A stretch of 64,000 bases of DNA from Pseudodesulfovibrio senegalensis (GCF_008830225.1 NZ_WAIE01000001.1:868001-932000), one strand, 5' to 3'. Shown: positions 41,440 to 49,674, numbered from the stretch's first letter. Translations and numbers: made by a program. The notes: generated by a model from the sequence alone, not told the origin.

Positions 41440-42699
41440 TTAGAAGACGTAGTTCAGACCCGTGGAGACCTTCCACGCTTCGTCGTCGTTGATGTTACGA
41501 TCGTTGTCCCAATCCGGAGCGATCCAACCGAGTTCCACGTAGGCGGTCAGTTCGTCGTAGATGGAGTAAGCGGAGTTCAGGTCGAGTTCCCACAGGGAGT
41601 CATCTTCGTTCAGGTAGGTCAGGTCGCCTGCGATGAAGTTGTCCTTGTCGTTGGTACCCTGGATGTACAGAACGTTCACGGTGTGGGTCAGGCCTTCGAA
41701 GAAGGAGATGTCCTTCAGGGAGACGCCGAGGGTCCAGAAGCCGAGCCAGTTGGCGTCAGCGTCGATGCTGGACTGGGCGCCGATGCCCCAGTCACCACCG
41801 AAGAAGAAGGAGCCAACGGCCCAGTCGCCAGCCAGAAGCGGCATCTGGTCTTCACCAGCGTAGGTGACGTTGTTGTCATCACCAGTGGTGTACACGAAGA
41901 AGGCTTCCGGGGTCATGAAGTCGAAGCCCTTGTATTCGGCGGAGGTAGCGAAGTACCAACCGTCCTGGTCTTCAGCGTTTTCATAGTCAGCCTGACCGTA
42001 GTTCAGGTCGGCCTTGAACACGAACGGATCGAACATGGTCAGTTCAAAGGACACGCCAGCCCAGGTGATGCTGTTGGTGACGTTGGCGTCGTAGTTGTCG
42101 CCAGCGTAGGCGGCCAGGATGAACGGAGCAACGGAAACACCGTCAAAGTTCAGGGGCAGGGCCATGGCCACTGCGTCCAGTTCGTCGTCGGTGCCATTCT
42201 GAGCGCCGGACTTGTCCAGACGGTGCCAACCGAGCAGGTAGGACACGTTGTCGGTGATCGGGCCGGTGATCACAGCGGACGGCAGTTCATCATCAAGGAT
42301 GATGGAGCCGCCAACGGCGTTGGGCAGAGCCACGCCGAAGTGACCGACTTTGATGTTCTGCTGAGTGCCGGGCCAGTTGAAGTCAATGTAACCGGCCTTG
42401 ATGGTCACGAGGTCGTCGATGTCGGTGCCGACATGCATGGTGCTACCCCAGGTGGAGGTGCCCACTTCGGTGTACAGAACGCCCTTCAGGTTCTCGTTCG
42501 CGATGAACTCGAACTTGGTGCGCAGACGCTGATACACGTCGAAATCGGAATCCTGATCATCATCGTCGAAGCTGTTGTCGCCCCAGACGGCCTCAAAGGT
42601 GTACGTACCGGTCGCCTTGATGTCGGCGGCGGAAGCTGCGGTAGCAGCCATGCCGAACGCGAAGGCGCACAGCACAGCGAGCATTACCAAACGTTTCAT
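41440..42699 (-). CDS. Outer-membrane beta-barrel protein, paralogue 2
   Basis: 419 residues. Signal peptide ends Ala-Ala-Ser-Ala-Ala. The mature start has an Asp-rich loop (Phe-Asp-Asp-Asp-Asp-Gln-Asp-Ser-Asp), then Val-Tyr-Gln-Arg-Leu-Arg-Thr-Lys-Phe-Glu-Phe, shared almost letter for letter with paralogue 3. It ends in Tyr-Val-Phe. Codons are strongly C/G-ending, as in very highly expressed genes. AAGGA lies before ATG 42699. It has its own promoter, palindrome and terminator. The long open frame on the other strand is a composition artefact. Confidence 0.9.
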   Translation of the reverse strand: MKRLVMLAVLCAFAFGMAATAASAADIKATGTYTFEAVWGDNSFDDDDQDSDFDVYQRLRTKFEFIANENLKGVLYTEVGTSTWGSTMHVGTDIDDLVTIKAGYIDFNWPGTQQNIKVGHFGVALPNAVGGSIILDDELPSAVITGPITDNVSYLLGWHRLDKSGAQNGTDDELDAVAMALPLNFDGVSVAPFILAAYAGDNYDANVTNSITWAGVSFELTMFDPFVFKADLNYGQADYENAEDQDGWYFATSAEYKGFDFMTPEAFFVYTTGDDNNVTYAGEDQMPLLAGDWAVGSFFFGGDWGIGAQSSIDADANWLGFWTLGVSLKDISFFEGLTHTVNVLYIQGTNDKDNFIAGDLTYLNEDDSLWELDLNSAYSIYDELTAYVELGWIAPDWDNDRNINDDEAWKVSTGLNYVF

Positions 42700-42772
42700 A
42701 ATAATCCTTCCTTCTTTTGCGATTAAGTCTTTTGCGATTGAGAAGTCACCACATAACGCCATCTACACGCGT

Positions 42773-42801
42773 CTTGTATCGCAACTGTAAAAGGGAAGCA
42801 A
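42773..42801 (-). promoter_or_regulatory. Promoter of outer-membrane paralogue 2
   Basis: On the minus strand TTGCTT (complement of 42796-42801) and TACAAG (complement of 42773-42778) are 17 bases apart, about 74 bases before the start codon. Confidence 0.6.
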
Positions 42802-42817
42802 GGATAAATTAACATTT

Positions 42818-42835
42818 GGTTAAAAAATTTTTACC
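42818..42835. repeat. 18-bp palindrome upstream of the paralogue 2 promoter
   Basis: GGTTAAAAAATTTTTACC is a near-perfect palindrome. It lies 16 bases upstream of the -35 box of paralogue 2. Its counterpart at paralogue 3 (44451-44468) has the same length, the same GGT...ACC ends and the same 16-base distance. It is a candidate regulator-binding site. Confidence 0.6.
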
Positions 42836-43025
42836 GTGTTTACATCTGCCGGTGAGAGAGCTTGGTGGTTGGCTTAATATTCTAATTTTAAACATTTTAT
42901 TTTGTTATAAGCTTGGGCCGGCAGGGCGGGGGGAGAGCATGGGAACCCTGTGGCGTGTTGTCGGTGAACTGCCGACTGGCCTGCGGAGGGTATAAAAATT
43001 TGTCCTTGCCGGTTTGTGCATGAAC

Positions 43026-43056
43026 AAAAAAACGGCCGGAGCAAGCTCCGGCCGTT
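43026..43056 (-). terminator. Terminator of outer-membrane paralogue 3
   Basis: On the minus strand AACGGCCGGA / TCCGGCCGTT form a 10-bp stem, followed by a T run (A run at 43026-43032 on the given strand). Confidence 0.88.
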
Positions 43057-43081
43057 GCAATATGCAGGTTTTCGCGTGGGT

Positions 43082-44350
43082 CTAGAACTCGTAGTTCAGG
43101 CCCGTGGAAACCTTCCAGGCTTCGTCGTCGTTGATGTTGCGCTCGTCAGCCCAATCCGGAGCGATCCAACCGAGTTCCACGTAGGCGGTCAGTTCGTCGT
43201 AGATGGAGTACTGGGAGTTCAGGTCGAGTTCCCAGAGGGAGTCGTCGTCGCTCAGGTAGGTCAGATCCGTGCCGACGCCGACGTTTTCATCGTCGTTGGT
43301 ACCCTGAATGTACATGACGTTCACGGTGTGGGTCAGGCCTTCAAAGAAGGAGATGTCCTTCAGGGAAACGCCCAAGGTCCAGAAACCGAAGTAGTCTGCG
43401 TCTGCATCGACGCTGGACTGTGCGCCAACGCCCCAGTCGCCGCCGAACCAGAAGGAACCGAGAGCCCAGTCGCCAACACCGATGTTGGGCATGGAGCCGC
43501 CGCCGTCGGTGGCAGCGTCTTCGTCGTCACCGGAGGTGTACGCGAAGAACAGTTCCGGAGTCATGAAGTCCAGACCCTTGTACTCGGCAGCAGCCGCGAA
43601 GTACCAACCGTCGGTTTCGTTGGCTTCGGCTTCATTGTCCGAGGCACCGTAGGCCAGGTCGGCCTTGAACACGAACGGGTCGAACATGGTCATCTCGAAG
43701 GATGCGCCGGCCCACCAGACGTTGTTCAGGTCGTTGTCGTAGTTGTCTCCGGCATAGCCGATCAAGGTGTACGGAGTGACGGAGATGCCGTCGAAGGTCA
43801 GGGGAAGGGCCAGGGATACGGCGTCCAGTTCATCAGCGGTGCTGTTCTGAGCGCCGGACTTGTCCAGACGATGCCAGCCGAACAGGTAGGCCACGTTGTC
43901 GGTGATCGGGCCGGAGATGACTGCGGTGGGCAGTTCGTCCGACAGGATGATGGAGCCGTCGCCGATGGCGTTGGGCAGGTCGATGTTCAGGTGACCGACC
44001 TTGATGTTCTGCTGGGTGCCGGGCCAGTTGAAGTCGATGTAGCCGGCCTTGATGGTCACGACATCGTCGATATCGTCGCCGACACGCATGGTTTCACCCC
44101 AGGTAGAGGTGCCCACTTCAGTGTACAGGACACCTTTCAGGTTCTCGTTCGCGATGAATTCGAACTTGGTGCGCAGGCGCTGATACACGTCGAAGTCGGA
44201 ATCCTGATCGTCATCGTCGAAGCTGTTGTCGCCCCAGACGGCCTCAAACACATAGGACCCGGTCGCCTTGATGTCGGCGGCGGATGCTGTCGTTGCCGCC
44301 ATGCCGAGCACGAATGCGCACAGCATGGTGAGCAGAACCAAACGTTTCAT
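43082..44350 (-). CDS. Outer-membrane beta-barrel protein, paralogue 3
   Basis: 422 residues. Signal peptide ends Ala-Ser-Ala-Ala. The mature N-terminus, including the Asp-rich loop, is nearly identical to paralogue 2; the surface-loop regions (for example around residues 180-260) differ, with many Asp/Glu/Asn. It ends Tyr-Glu-Phe. Its leader next to ATG (GAAGGAAGGATTGTT) nearly matches that of paralogue 2. This fits recent duplication with loop divergence. The protein is probably an abundant porin of the outer membrane. Confidence 0.9.
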   Translation of the reverse strand: MKRLVLLTMLCAFVLGMAATTASAADIKATGSYVFEAVWGDNSFDDDDQDSDFDVYQRLRTKFEFIANENLKGVLYTEVGTSTWGETMRVGDDIDDVVTIKAGYIDFNWPGTQQNIKVGHLNIDLPNAIGDGSIILSDELPTAVISGPITDNVAYLFGWHRLDKSGAQNSTADELDAVSLALPLTFDGISVTPYTLIGYAGDNYDNDLNNVWWAGASFEMTMFDPFVFKADLAYGASDNEAEANETDGWYFAAAAEYKGLDFMTPELFFAYTSGDDEDAATDGGGSMPNIGVGDWALGSFWFGGDWGVGAQSSVDADADYFGFWTLGVSLKDISFFEGLTHTVNVMYIQGTNDDENVGVGTDLTYLSDDDSLWELDLNSQYSIYDELTAYVELGWIAPDWADERNINDDEAWKVSTGLNYEF

Positions 44351-44404
44351 AACAATCCTTCCTTTTGCAGTTAAACAATTCGCGATTCACGTACGTGATG
44401 AAAA

Positions 44405-44434
44405 TTTGTACCCCTGTGGGGTGTTTGCAATCAA
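44405..44434 (-). promoter_or_regulatory. Promoter of outer-membrane paralogue 3
   Basis: On the minus strand TTGATT (complement of 44429-44434) and TACAAA (complement of 44405-44410) are 18 bases apart, about 55 bases before the start codon. Confidence 0.55.
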
Positions 44435-44450
44435 TGGTGAAATTGTAAAA

Positions 44451-44468
44451 GGTACAAGAAATTGTACC
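44451..44468. repeat. 18-bp palindrome upstream of the paralogue 3 promoter
   Basis: GGTACAAGAAATTGTACC has perfect 7-base arms around GAAA. It begins 16 bases upstream of the -35 box, exactly as at paralogue 2 (42818-42835). T runs on the outside make it look like a terminator, but no transcript is expected to end here. Confidence 0.65.
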
Positions 44469-44725
44469 GTTTTTTCGCGGAGCGTCCTTTACATTTTTTT
44501 CTTGGATAAATAATTGGTTTTTAATGATATTGTATTTTTATGCATGCGCATTTATTTTGTTTTTGTAAACGAATGGTTAAATTGTATGAGGATTTTCTTG
44601 GAGGTGGGGTAAAAAAAATTGTACGAGGTGGGTGTTTTTTCGGGGTATTGCTTCCCAAGGGGTTCATCCGTAGGTTGGTGTTGGTTTTTTTCTTGAAGCC
44701 TGGTGTTGCTACAATCGGAGTTCTG

Positions 44726-46540
44726 GTGAGCGATTTCATTTTTTCGGCCGGTGATTACCCAACCCGCCCCGGGGTGTACCTGATGAAGGACGCTGCGGGA
44801 AAAATCATATATGTGGGCAAGGCGAAGTCCTTGCGGGCACGTCTTTCATCCTATTTTTATTCCCGGGCCAGACATACCCCGAAAACGCGGGCCATGGTCG
44901 AACGCATTGCACACATCGACATCCTTTTGGCCGGGAGCGAGAAAGAGGCCCTGTTGCTTGAGGCAAGCCTGATCAAGAAGCATCGCCCCCGATACAACGT
45001 GGTACTGCGCGACGATAAACAGTACGTTCTTTTCCGGCTGGACAAGATGTCCGAATATCCACGGCTGATCATGACTCGCAACGTGGTGCGCGACGGTTCC
45101 GTGTATTTCGGGCCGTTTACTTCCGCCGGTGCGGCCAAGGCCACATGGAAACTGCTGAATTCCGTGTTCCGGCTGCGCAAGTGTAATGATCGTGCGTTCG
45201 GCAACCGCGTGCGTCCGTGCCTGTATTATCATATAGGTCAATGCCATGCCCCTTGTGTGCTGGATGTGGACAGGGACATGTATCGGGATATCGTGCGCCG
45301 GGTGGAGATGGTTCTTTCCGGGCGCACCGGTGAGCTGGTTGGGCGATTGCGTCGAGAGATGCAGGATGCTTCCGAGGGGTTGGCCTTTGAGCGGGCCGCC
45401 CAGTTGCGCGACCAGATACGCGCTGTGGAAAAGACCGTGGAACGTCAGGCCGTTGTCATGCACGACAACAGTGACCGTGACGTACTGGGCCTTGCCCAGA
45501 CGGAAAACGGGCTTGGGCTGGGCATGCTGTATGTCCGGCAGGGGCGGCTTCTGGATGAGAAGACATTTTTCTGGCCGGGGCTGACGCTTGAGGAAGGGCC
45601 GGAAGTTCTGGACAGTTTCCTTTCGCAATTCTATGGCCCCGGTCGTTTCATACCCCCGGTCATCATTGTGCCCTCGGCCATGGAGAGTGAGGCCTTGTCT
45701 GAAGTGCTTTCCGAACTGCGCGGCGGCAGGGTGCGCATCGTGTCGGCCGCATCTTCGGCGCAACAGCATCTTGTGGGGCTTGCGCGGTCCGTGGCCGTGC
45801 AGGCGCGTGAACAGGAGAACAGCATAACCCGACTGCTTGCCAAGGGGCTTCGCCTCGAGCACGAGCCGCTGCGCATCGAATGCATTGATGCTTCGCATCT
45901 GGGCGGGCAGGGCATGCGTGTGGGGCAGGTCGTCTATGAGGATGGAAGGCGCGCCAAGGGGGAAACCCGGTTGTATTCATTCCCGGAACTGGAAGGGACC
46001 GGCGACGACTACGCTGCCTTGGCCGCATGGGCTGTGCGAAGGATTGAGTCCGGGCCGCCGTGGCCGGATTTGCTGCTCATCGACGGCGGCAAGGGCCAGC
46101 TCGCATCCGTGGAAAAGGCACTGGAAAATGCCGGTTGGGACAACTCGTGGGAATTGGCGTCCATAGCCAAGGGGCCTTCACGCCGGGCCGGAGAACTGGA
46201 GGACAGAATTTTTCGACCCGGTCGCATGAATCCCATGCCGCTCAAGCCGGGTAGCGCCGAATTGTTGTTTTTGCAGCGTGTGCGTGATGACGCACACCGT
46301 TTCGTCATCGGCAGACAGCGCAGGGCCAGGAAAAAAAGAATGCTGGACAGCGCCCTTCTGGACATGCCTGGAATCGGAGAGAAAACTGCGCGGATCCTGT
46401 GGGATCGGTTTGGTTCACTTGAGGCGATGCTTGAGGCCACTCCAGACCAGCTGCAGGAGATTGACGGAATCGGGCGCAAACGAGCGCTTCGTATTCACGA
46501 ACAGTTGTCGGAAATCCGTGTCTGCCGGAAATCCGGCTAG
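44726..46540 (+). CDS. uvrC: UvrABC system protein C
   Basis: 604 residues. The GIY-YIG nuclease domain (Arg-Pro-Gly-Val-Tyr-Leu-Met, then Ile-Tyr-Val-Gly-Lys-Ala-Lys-Ser-Leu) is at the start. A UVR motif for UvrB contact is near 205-240, the RNase H-like second nuclease has Ile-Glu-Cys-Ile-Asp-Ala-Ser-His-Leu and Leu-Leu-Ile-Asp-Gly-Gly-Lys-Gly-Gln, and a C-terminal tandem helix-hairpin-helix follows. It makes both cuts in nucleotide excision repair. Start is GTG 44726 with CGGAG 5 bases upstream. The stop overlaps the next gene within one CTAG. Confidence 0.95.
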   Translation: MSDFIFSAGDYPTRPGVYLMKDAAGKIIYVGKAKSLRARLSSYFYSRARHTPKTRAMVERIAHIDILLAGSEKEALLLEASLIKKHRPRYNVVLRDDKQYVLFRLDKMSEYPRLIMTRNVVRDGSVYFGPFTSAGAAKATWKLLNSVFRLRKCNDRAFGNRVRPCLYYHIGQCHAPCVLDVDRDMYRDIVRRVEMVLSGRTGELVGRLRREMQDASEGLAFERAAQLRDQIRAVEKTVERQAVVMHDNSDRDVLGLAQTENGLGLGMLYVRQGRLLDEKTFFWPGLTLEEGPEVLDSFLSQFYGPGRFIPPVIIVPSAMESEALSEVLSELRGGRVRIVSAASSAQQHLVGLARSVAVQAREQENSITRLLAKGLRLEHEPLRIECIDASHLGGQGMRVGQVVYEDGRRAKGETRLYSFPELEGTGDDYAALAAWAVRRIESGPPWPDLLLIDGGKGQLASVEKALENAGWDNSWELASIAKGPSRRAGELEDRIFRPGRMNPMPLKPGSAELLFLQRVRDDAHRFVIGRQRRARKKRMLDSALLDMPGIGEKTARILWDRFGSLEAMLEATPDQLQEIDGIGRKRALRIHEQLSEIRVCRKSG

Positions 46541-47214
46541 ATATCCGTGGGCTGGCCTGTTTCCAATACCGTTAGGGATGTACCGGGCGCTGTCTGTTTC
46601 AACTCGGCAGCCAGATCGTCCGTACCCTGCGCCAGAATCGGCCAGGTGCCCCAGTGCATGGGGATGAGCGTCTTGCATTGCAGCAGCTTGCAGGCATGGG
46701 CGGCATCGCGTGCATCCATGGTGAATCGTCCGCCCGTGGGCAGGACCGCGATGTCGATGTCGTGCAGTTGACCGAACAGTTCCATGTCTCCGAACAGGGC
46801 CGTATCGCCCGCGTGATACATGCACCGACCGTCCGGGAAGGTCAGCAGGAATCCCACGGCGGTTCCGGTTGCGCTGGAATGCACCGCTTGCACCATTTTG
46901 ATTTTTACTCCATTGCGTTCAACCGTCCCACCTATGTTCATGGGCACGCCGAGCGATGTGTGCAGTCCCTGGGAGATCAGGCTTTGGATGGTGTCGAAAA
47001 CTCCCACCACCTCCGCGTCCAGACGCGTGGCCAGTTCCAGTGCCTGACCTATGTGGTCCGAGTGGTCGTGGGTCACAAGGATGATGTCGGCTTCCGGCAC
47101 CTGATCGTACGTGATGGGCGCTGCAGGGTTACCCACGAAGAACGGGTCCACGAGAATGGTGGTGTCTTCGTATTTGTAGCGGAAATTCGAGTGTCCGAAC
47201 CATGTTGCTTCCAT
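46537..47214 (-). CDS. Metallo-beta-lactamase-fold hydrolase (UPF0173 type)
   Basis: 225 residues. The metal site Thr-His-Asp-His-Ser-Asp-His (His-x-His-x-Asp-His) is near residues 49-55, with later His and Asp ligands in Tyr-His-Ala-Gly-Asp-Thr and Met-His-Trp-Gly-Thr. The family is of unknown substrate. The stop is shared with uvrC on the other strand over four bases. It lies 9 bases downstream of ubiX on the same strand. Confidence 0.9.
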   Translation of the reverse strand: MEATWFGHSNFRYKYEDTTILVDPFFVGNPAAPITYDQVPEADIILVTHDHSDHIGQALELATRLDAEVVGVFDTIQSLISQGLHTSLGVPMNIGGTVERNGVKIKMVQAVHSSATGTAVGFLLTFPDGRCMYHAGDTALFGDMELFGQLHDIDIAVLPTGGRFTMDARDAAHACKLLQCKTLIPMHWGTWPILAQGTDDLAAELKQTAPGTSLTVLETGQPTDI

Positions 47215-47223
47215 GCTCGCCTC

Positions 47224-47784
47224 CTATTCGCCCCACCGTTTGTACAGGGTGTGGGGGATTTCCAGTTGATCGAGTATTTTACCCGCCAGATGGCGTGTCA
47301 GATCCGGAATTGTCGAGGGCTGGTGATAAAAACCCGGACAGGCCGGAAGAATGGTTGCCCCGGCACGGTTAGCCTTGAGCATGTTTTCCATGTGAATGGC
47401 GTTGAGCGGTGTTTCCCGGGGAACGATAATCAGGCGGCGGCCTTCTTTCAGACATGTGTCCGCAGCCCTGTGCATGAGGTTGGTGCCGAGTCCGTTGGCA
47501 ATGGCGGCCAGGGAAGCCATGGAACAAGGGCAGACGATCATTCCATCGTGTTGCCATGAACCGCTGGCCGGGGGCGCGGCGATATTGTTTGGGTCATGGT
47601 CGGTGTGGGCCAGGGAGAGCAGCGATTCGGGGTTGATGTCCTCATGCTGCATGACGGTTCTGGCTGCAGTGGAAAGGATGAGGTGTATTTCGATGCCGGC
47701 GTTTGCAAGACCCTGCGCCACATCGAGTGAATACTGAATGCCGCTTGCGCCGCTTATGGCCAGAATGATTCGTTTGGTTTGCAT
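47224..47784 (-). CDS. ubiX: Flavin prenyltransferase UbiX
   Basis: 186 residues. It makes prenylated FMN, the cofactor of UbiD decarboxylases. Signature: Ile-Ser-Gly-Ala-Ser-Gly at the start, Pro-Cys-Ser-Met-Ala-Ser-Leu-Ala-Ala-Ile-Ala-Asn-Gly in the middle and Val-Pro-Arg-Glu-Thr-Pro-Leu. A UbiD gene lies 2 kb away (49782-51623) on the opposite strand, so the partners share a neighbourhood but not an operon. Confidence 0.94.
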   Translation of the reverse strand: MQTKRIILAISGASGIQYSLDVAQGLANAGIEIHLILSTAARTVMQHEDINPESLLSLAHTDHDPNNIAAPPASGSWQHDGMIVCPCSMASLAAIANGLGTNLMHRAADTCLKEGRRLIIVPRETPLNAIHMENMLKANRAGATILPACPGFYHQPSTIPDLTRHLAGKILDQLEIPHTLYKRWGE

Positions 47785-47932
47785 CTTGGTCCGAACATTG
47801 GTTTGTACAAAAATGATTTTCAGGACATTTGGAATATTTCTATACTTTTTTTAGAAATATATGCAAGACAAATATTGATCAAGGAAAGAGGATGTATTCT
47901 TGACGGTGTTCCCGGTTCTTGCGAGCCTTTGC

Positions 47933-47961
47933 TTGACAATCCCGGTGTCCGGGGATAGGTA
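47933..47961 (+). promoter_or_regulatory. Candidate promoter of tRNA-Arg
   Basis: A perfect TTGACA at 47933-47938, 17 bases, then TAGGTA, a poor -10. The predicted start is about 7 bases before the tRNA. Confidence 0.45.
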
Positions 47962-47974
47962 TTCCCGCTTGTGC

Positions 47975-48051
47975 GGGCAATTAGCTCAGTTGGATAGAGC
48001 GCTAGCCTCCGGAGCTAGAGGCCGCAGGTTCGACTCCTGCATTGCCCGCCA
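47975..48051 (+). tRNA. tRNA-Arg (anticodon CCG)
   Basis: A 77-base cloverleaf with encoded CCA. Acceptor GGGCAAT pairs with ATTGCCC (48041-48047). The anticodon stem CTAGC/GCTAG encloses CTCCGGA with CCG at 48009-48011. The T arm contains GGTTCGACTCC. It reads CGG. Confidence 0.96.
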
Positions 48052-48082
48052 CTTGATAATTCTACCACGTCCCATGTGGTTC

Positions 48083-48112
48083 AAAAGCCCTCGGATTCCG
48101 GGGGCTTTTTTG
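48083..48112 (+). terminator. Terminator after tRNA-Arg
   Basis: AAAAGCCCTCGG pairs with CCGGGGGCTTTT (one G-U pair) around a short loop, followed by T. Confidence 0.8.
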
Positions 48113-48125
48113 TTTTGGAGCAGGA

Positions 48126-48157
48126 CAAAAGGCGGGCCGCCCGGTAGGACGGCCCGC
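48126..48157 (-). terminator. Terminator of the 120-residue protein gene
   Basis: On the minus strand GCGGGCCGTCC and GGGCGGCCCGC form an 11-bp stem with one mismatch or G-U pair, followed by C and four T. It lies 32 bases past the stop codon. Confidence 0.75.
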
Positions 48158-48188
48158 AGGTGGTCATTATGGGGACAATGTTTTATCA

Positions 48189-48551
48189 TCAACCGCCGAA
48201 CCAGCCCGGGGCGATGACTTCCATGGCCTTGCTGTAATGGACGCGCAGGTCTTCAAGGCCTTTGCCGATGACCTGTTCTTCCTTGCTCATGCTTGCCGGG
48301 CATGCTTCTTCCAACTTGGCGGCCACGGCTTCAAGTTCTTTCATGGTGGATTTGAGCTGGATGAGCGTGTCACCCATTTCACCGGCCTTTTCATTGGTCA
48401 GCACGTCATACAGACGGGCCTTCCATGCATTGAGTTCCATTTCAAGGCCCTTGCAGTAATGTTTGACCGCTTCCTGCTTGCCTGCATCATTGGGGCAACC
48501 GTCGATTCCGGTACAACTGGGGCAGGGGCCCGGGTAATCCATGTTCGCCAT
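48189..48551 (-). CDS. Small Cys-containing helical protein, unrecognised
   Basis: 120 residues. The N-terminus has Cys10-Pro-Ser-Cys13 and Cys19-Pro, then Cys33, a possible metal site. Residues 25-110 look like two long amphipathic helices (regular Leu/Ala spacing with Glu/Lys). It ends Ala-Pro-Gly-Trp-Phe-Gly-Gly. GAGGAG lies 8 bases before ATG, and a terminator follows, so it is a stand-alone gene. Function unknown. Confidence 0.82.
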   Translation of the reverse strand: MANMDYPGPCPSCTGIDGCPNDAGKQEAVKHYCKGLEMELNAWKARLYDVLTNEKAGEMGDTLIQLKSTMKELEAVAAKLEEACPASMSKEEQVIGKGLEDLRVHYSKAMEVIAPGWFGG

Positions 48552-48749
48552 TTTGCTACTCCTCGGTTGGTACTATTGAAAATGGGGCTCCACAATGAAA
48601 ACAGATAATAGCGTATTCGCGGATAATTGGAAGCGCTTGATGCAGATTATAACATTTGAGGCCGGGATAGGCGTGGCTGCTTGACTCGGCCACCAAGGCC
48701 CACTAAATATCGGGGCGCGATGGCGATGCTAAAACGGTTGGAGAAGACC

Positions 48750-49280
48750 ATGATGAACAGAATGATCATTTCCGTCACGTTGTCGGTTGACCGGGAGCAC
48801 CTTGATGATGCGTTTCTGGATTTCAATCTGACTGTTGACGATGAATATATCCATCCCGTGGACAGCTATATTGATCCTGCGGCCTTGGTGGCCAGCGCGG
48901 CGGCTGAGGGCGAGTATTTCATCTTTACCTGCAGTTGTGGTGATCCGGCGTGCGTTGGCATCGACAGGGGGATTGTGGTTGGTCATGATTCCGGGCATGT
49001 GCGTTGGAAGATGCGCAATCCTTTGGCATGGCCCGCCAATGAGCCTCTTCCCGACTGGGCCCAGGAGGTTGAGCTTGTGTTCGAGCGAGACGAATACCTG
49101 AGCGCTGTCAAGGTCGCCCTTGATCAGGCCAAGGCCCTTATCCGGCACTGGAACGGCCCGGGGACGTTGTGGGTCGGCCCCGGCGATATGCCGGTGGAAA
49201 TGGTGCTGGATTTGGACATTGCGGATTTTTCATCCGTTTCCGCGGGCATGTTCATGCCTGGAGACAAAGCCCTTCACTGA
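48750..49280 (+). CDS. Unrecognised protein with Cys-Ser-Cys-Gly motif
   Basis: 176 residues. Near 61-75 it has Phe-Thr-Cys-Ser-Cys-Gly-Asp-Pro-Ala-Cys-Val-Gly-Ile, which may bind a metal. The rest is mixed alpha/beta with Trp-Lys-Met-Arg and Phe-Glu-Arg-Asp-Glu-Tyr segments. There is no signal peptide. Start ATG 48750 has GGAG 6 bases upstream; an extension to 48681 lacks one. Function unknown. Confidence 0.78.
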   Translation: MMNRMIISVTLSVDREHLDDAFLDFNLTVDDEYIHPVDSYIDPAALVASAAAEGEYFIFTCSCGDPACVGIDRGIVVGHDSGHVRWKMRNPLAWPANEPLPDWAQEVELVFERDEYLSAVKVALDQAKALIRHWNGPGTLWVGPGDMPVEMVLDLDIADFSSVSAGMFMPGDKALH

Positions 49281-49401
49281 TTTTTTCCTTTTTTCCCCGG
49301 GCAGTGCACGGCGACCGTGCCGATGATTCATACATTATAATTGTCCCATGGCTTCAGGCGTGGTGAGGATGTATGAATTAGAGAACTGTCGGGAGAACAG
49401 C

Positions 49402-49674
49402 ATGACATTGAACAGCCATCACCAAAACCAGTGTCGGGGGTGCGTTTTTTATCTGCGGAAATGCCTTGTGGGAATTCGAAGGCCCTGGAATCAGGTGCGG
49501 TGCGACAATTTTTTGCCGTATTGTCTTATCTGCACGTATCCGGAGTCGTTTTGCACCACTTGTTGCAACCGCCTGTTGCGAACGGGAAAACCCATGACCG
49601 GCGACAGACGCATGACCATGAATGTTGCCCCGGATCCTCCATGCCGCTGTGAATGGCATATCGAGTCTGAATAG
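49402..49674 (+). CDS. Small cysteine-rich protein, unrecognised
   Basis: 90 residues with eleven or more cysteines, in pairs such as Cys-Arg-Gly-Cys, Cys-Leu-Ile-Cys, Cys-Thr-Thr-Cys-Cys and Cys-Arg-Cys. GGGAG lies 6 bases before ATG 49402. The pattern suggests several zinc or Fe-S sites. A competing frame on the other strand (49378-49737) lacks a ribosome site. The gene is 108 bases upstream of ubiD. Real but unproven. Confidence 0.5.
   Translation: MTLNSHHQNQCRGCVFYLRKCLVGIRRPWNQVRCDNFLPYCLICTYPESFCTTCCNRLLRTGKPMTGDRRMTMNVAPDPPCRCEWHIESE

Larger units (their letters stand above)
42700..43081. other. Intergenic region between barrel paralogues 2 and 3
   Basis: 382 bases without a gene. 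Near paralogue 2 it holds a leader, a promoter (42773-42801) and an 18-bp palindrome (42818-42835) in AT-rich DNA. The part next to paralogue 3 is GC-rich and has the terminator at 43026-43056. A short inverted repeat GTCGG / CCGAC lies near 42960-42977. Confidence 0.7.
44351..44725. other. Divergent region between barrel paralogue 3 and uvrC
   Basis: 375 bases without a clear gene. It contains the paralogue 3 promoter (44405-44434), the palindrome (44451-44468) and an AT- and GT-rich stretch before uvrC with several TTGTAC copies (44462, 44619). The uvrC frame stays open leftward to 44540, but that part has odd composition and no supporting ribosome site, so I treat it as non-coding. Confidence 0.65.

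Noticed and set aside
41683-42726. Long plus-strand frame (347 residues) opposite barrel paralogue 2
   Set aside because: It mirrors a strongly codon-biased gene with signal peptide, promoter and terminator. The antisense product is Val/Gly/Glu-rich without any motif. The same happens opposite paralogue 3 (43016-44374).
44451-44468. Palindrome with flanking T runs read as a terminator
   Set aside because: No gene upstream on either strand would end there. Its spacing to the -35 box matches the paralogue 2 palindrome, so an operator is more likely.
44540-44725. N-terminal extension of uvrC to ATG 44540
   Set aside because: The extra 62 residues are unlike UvrC. The GTG at 44726 has a good ribosome site and gives the normal N-terminus.
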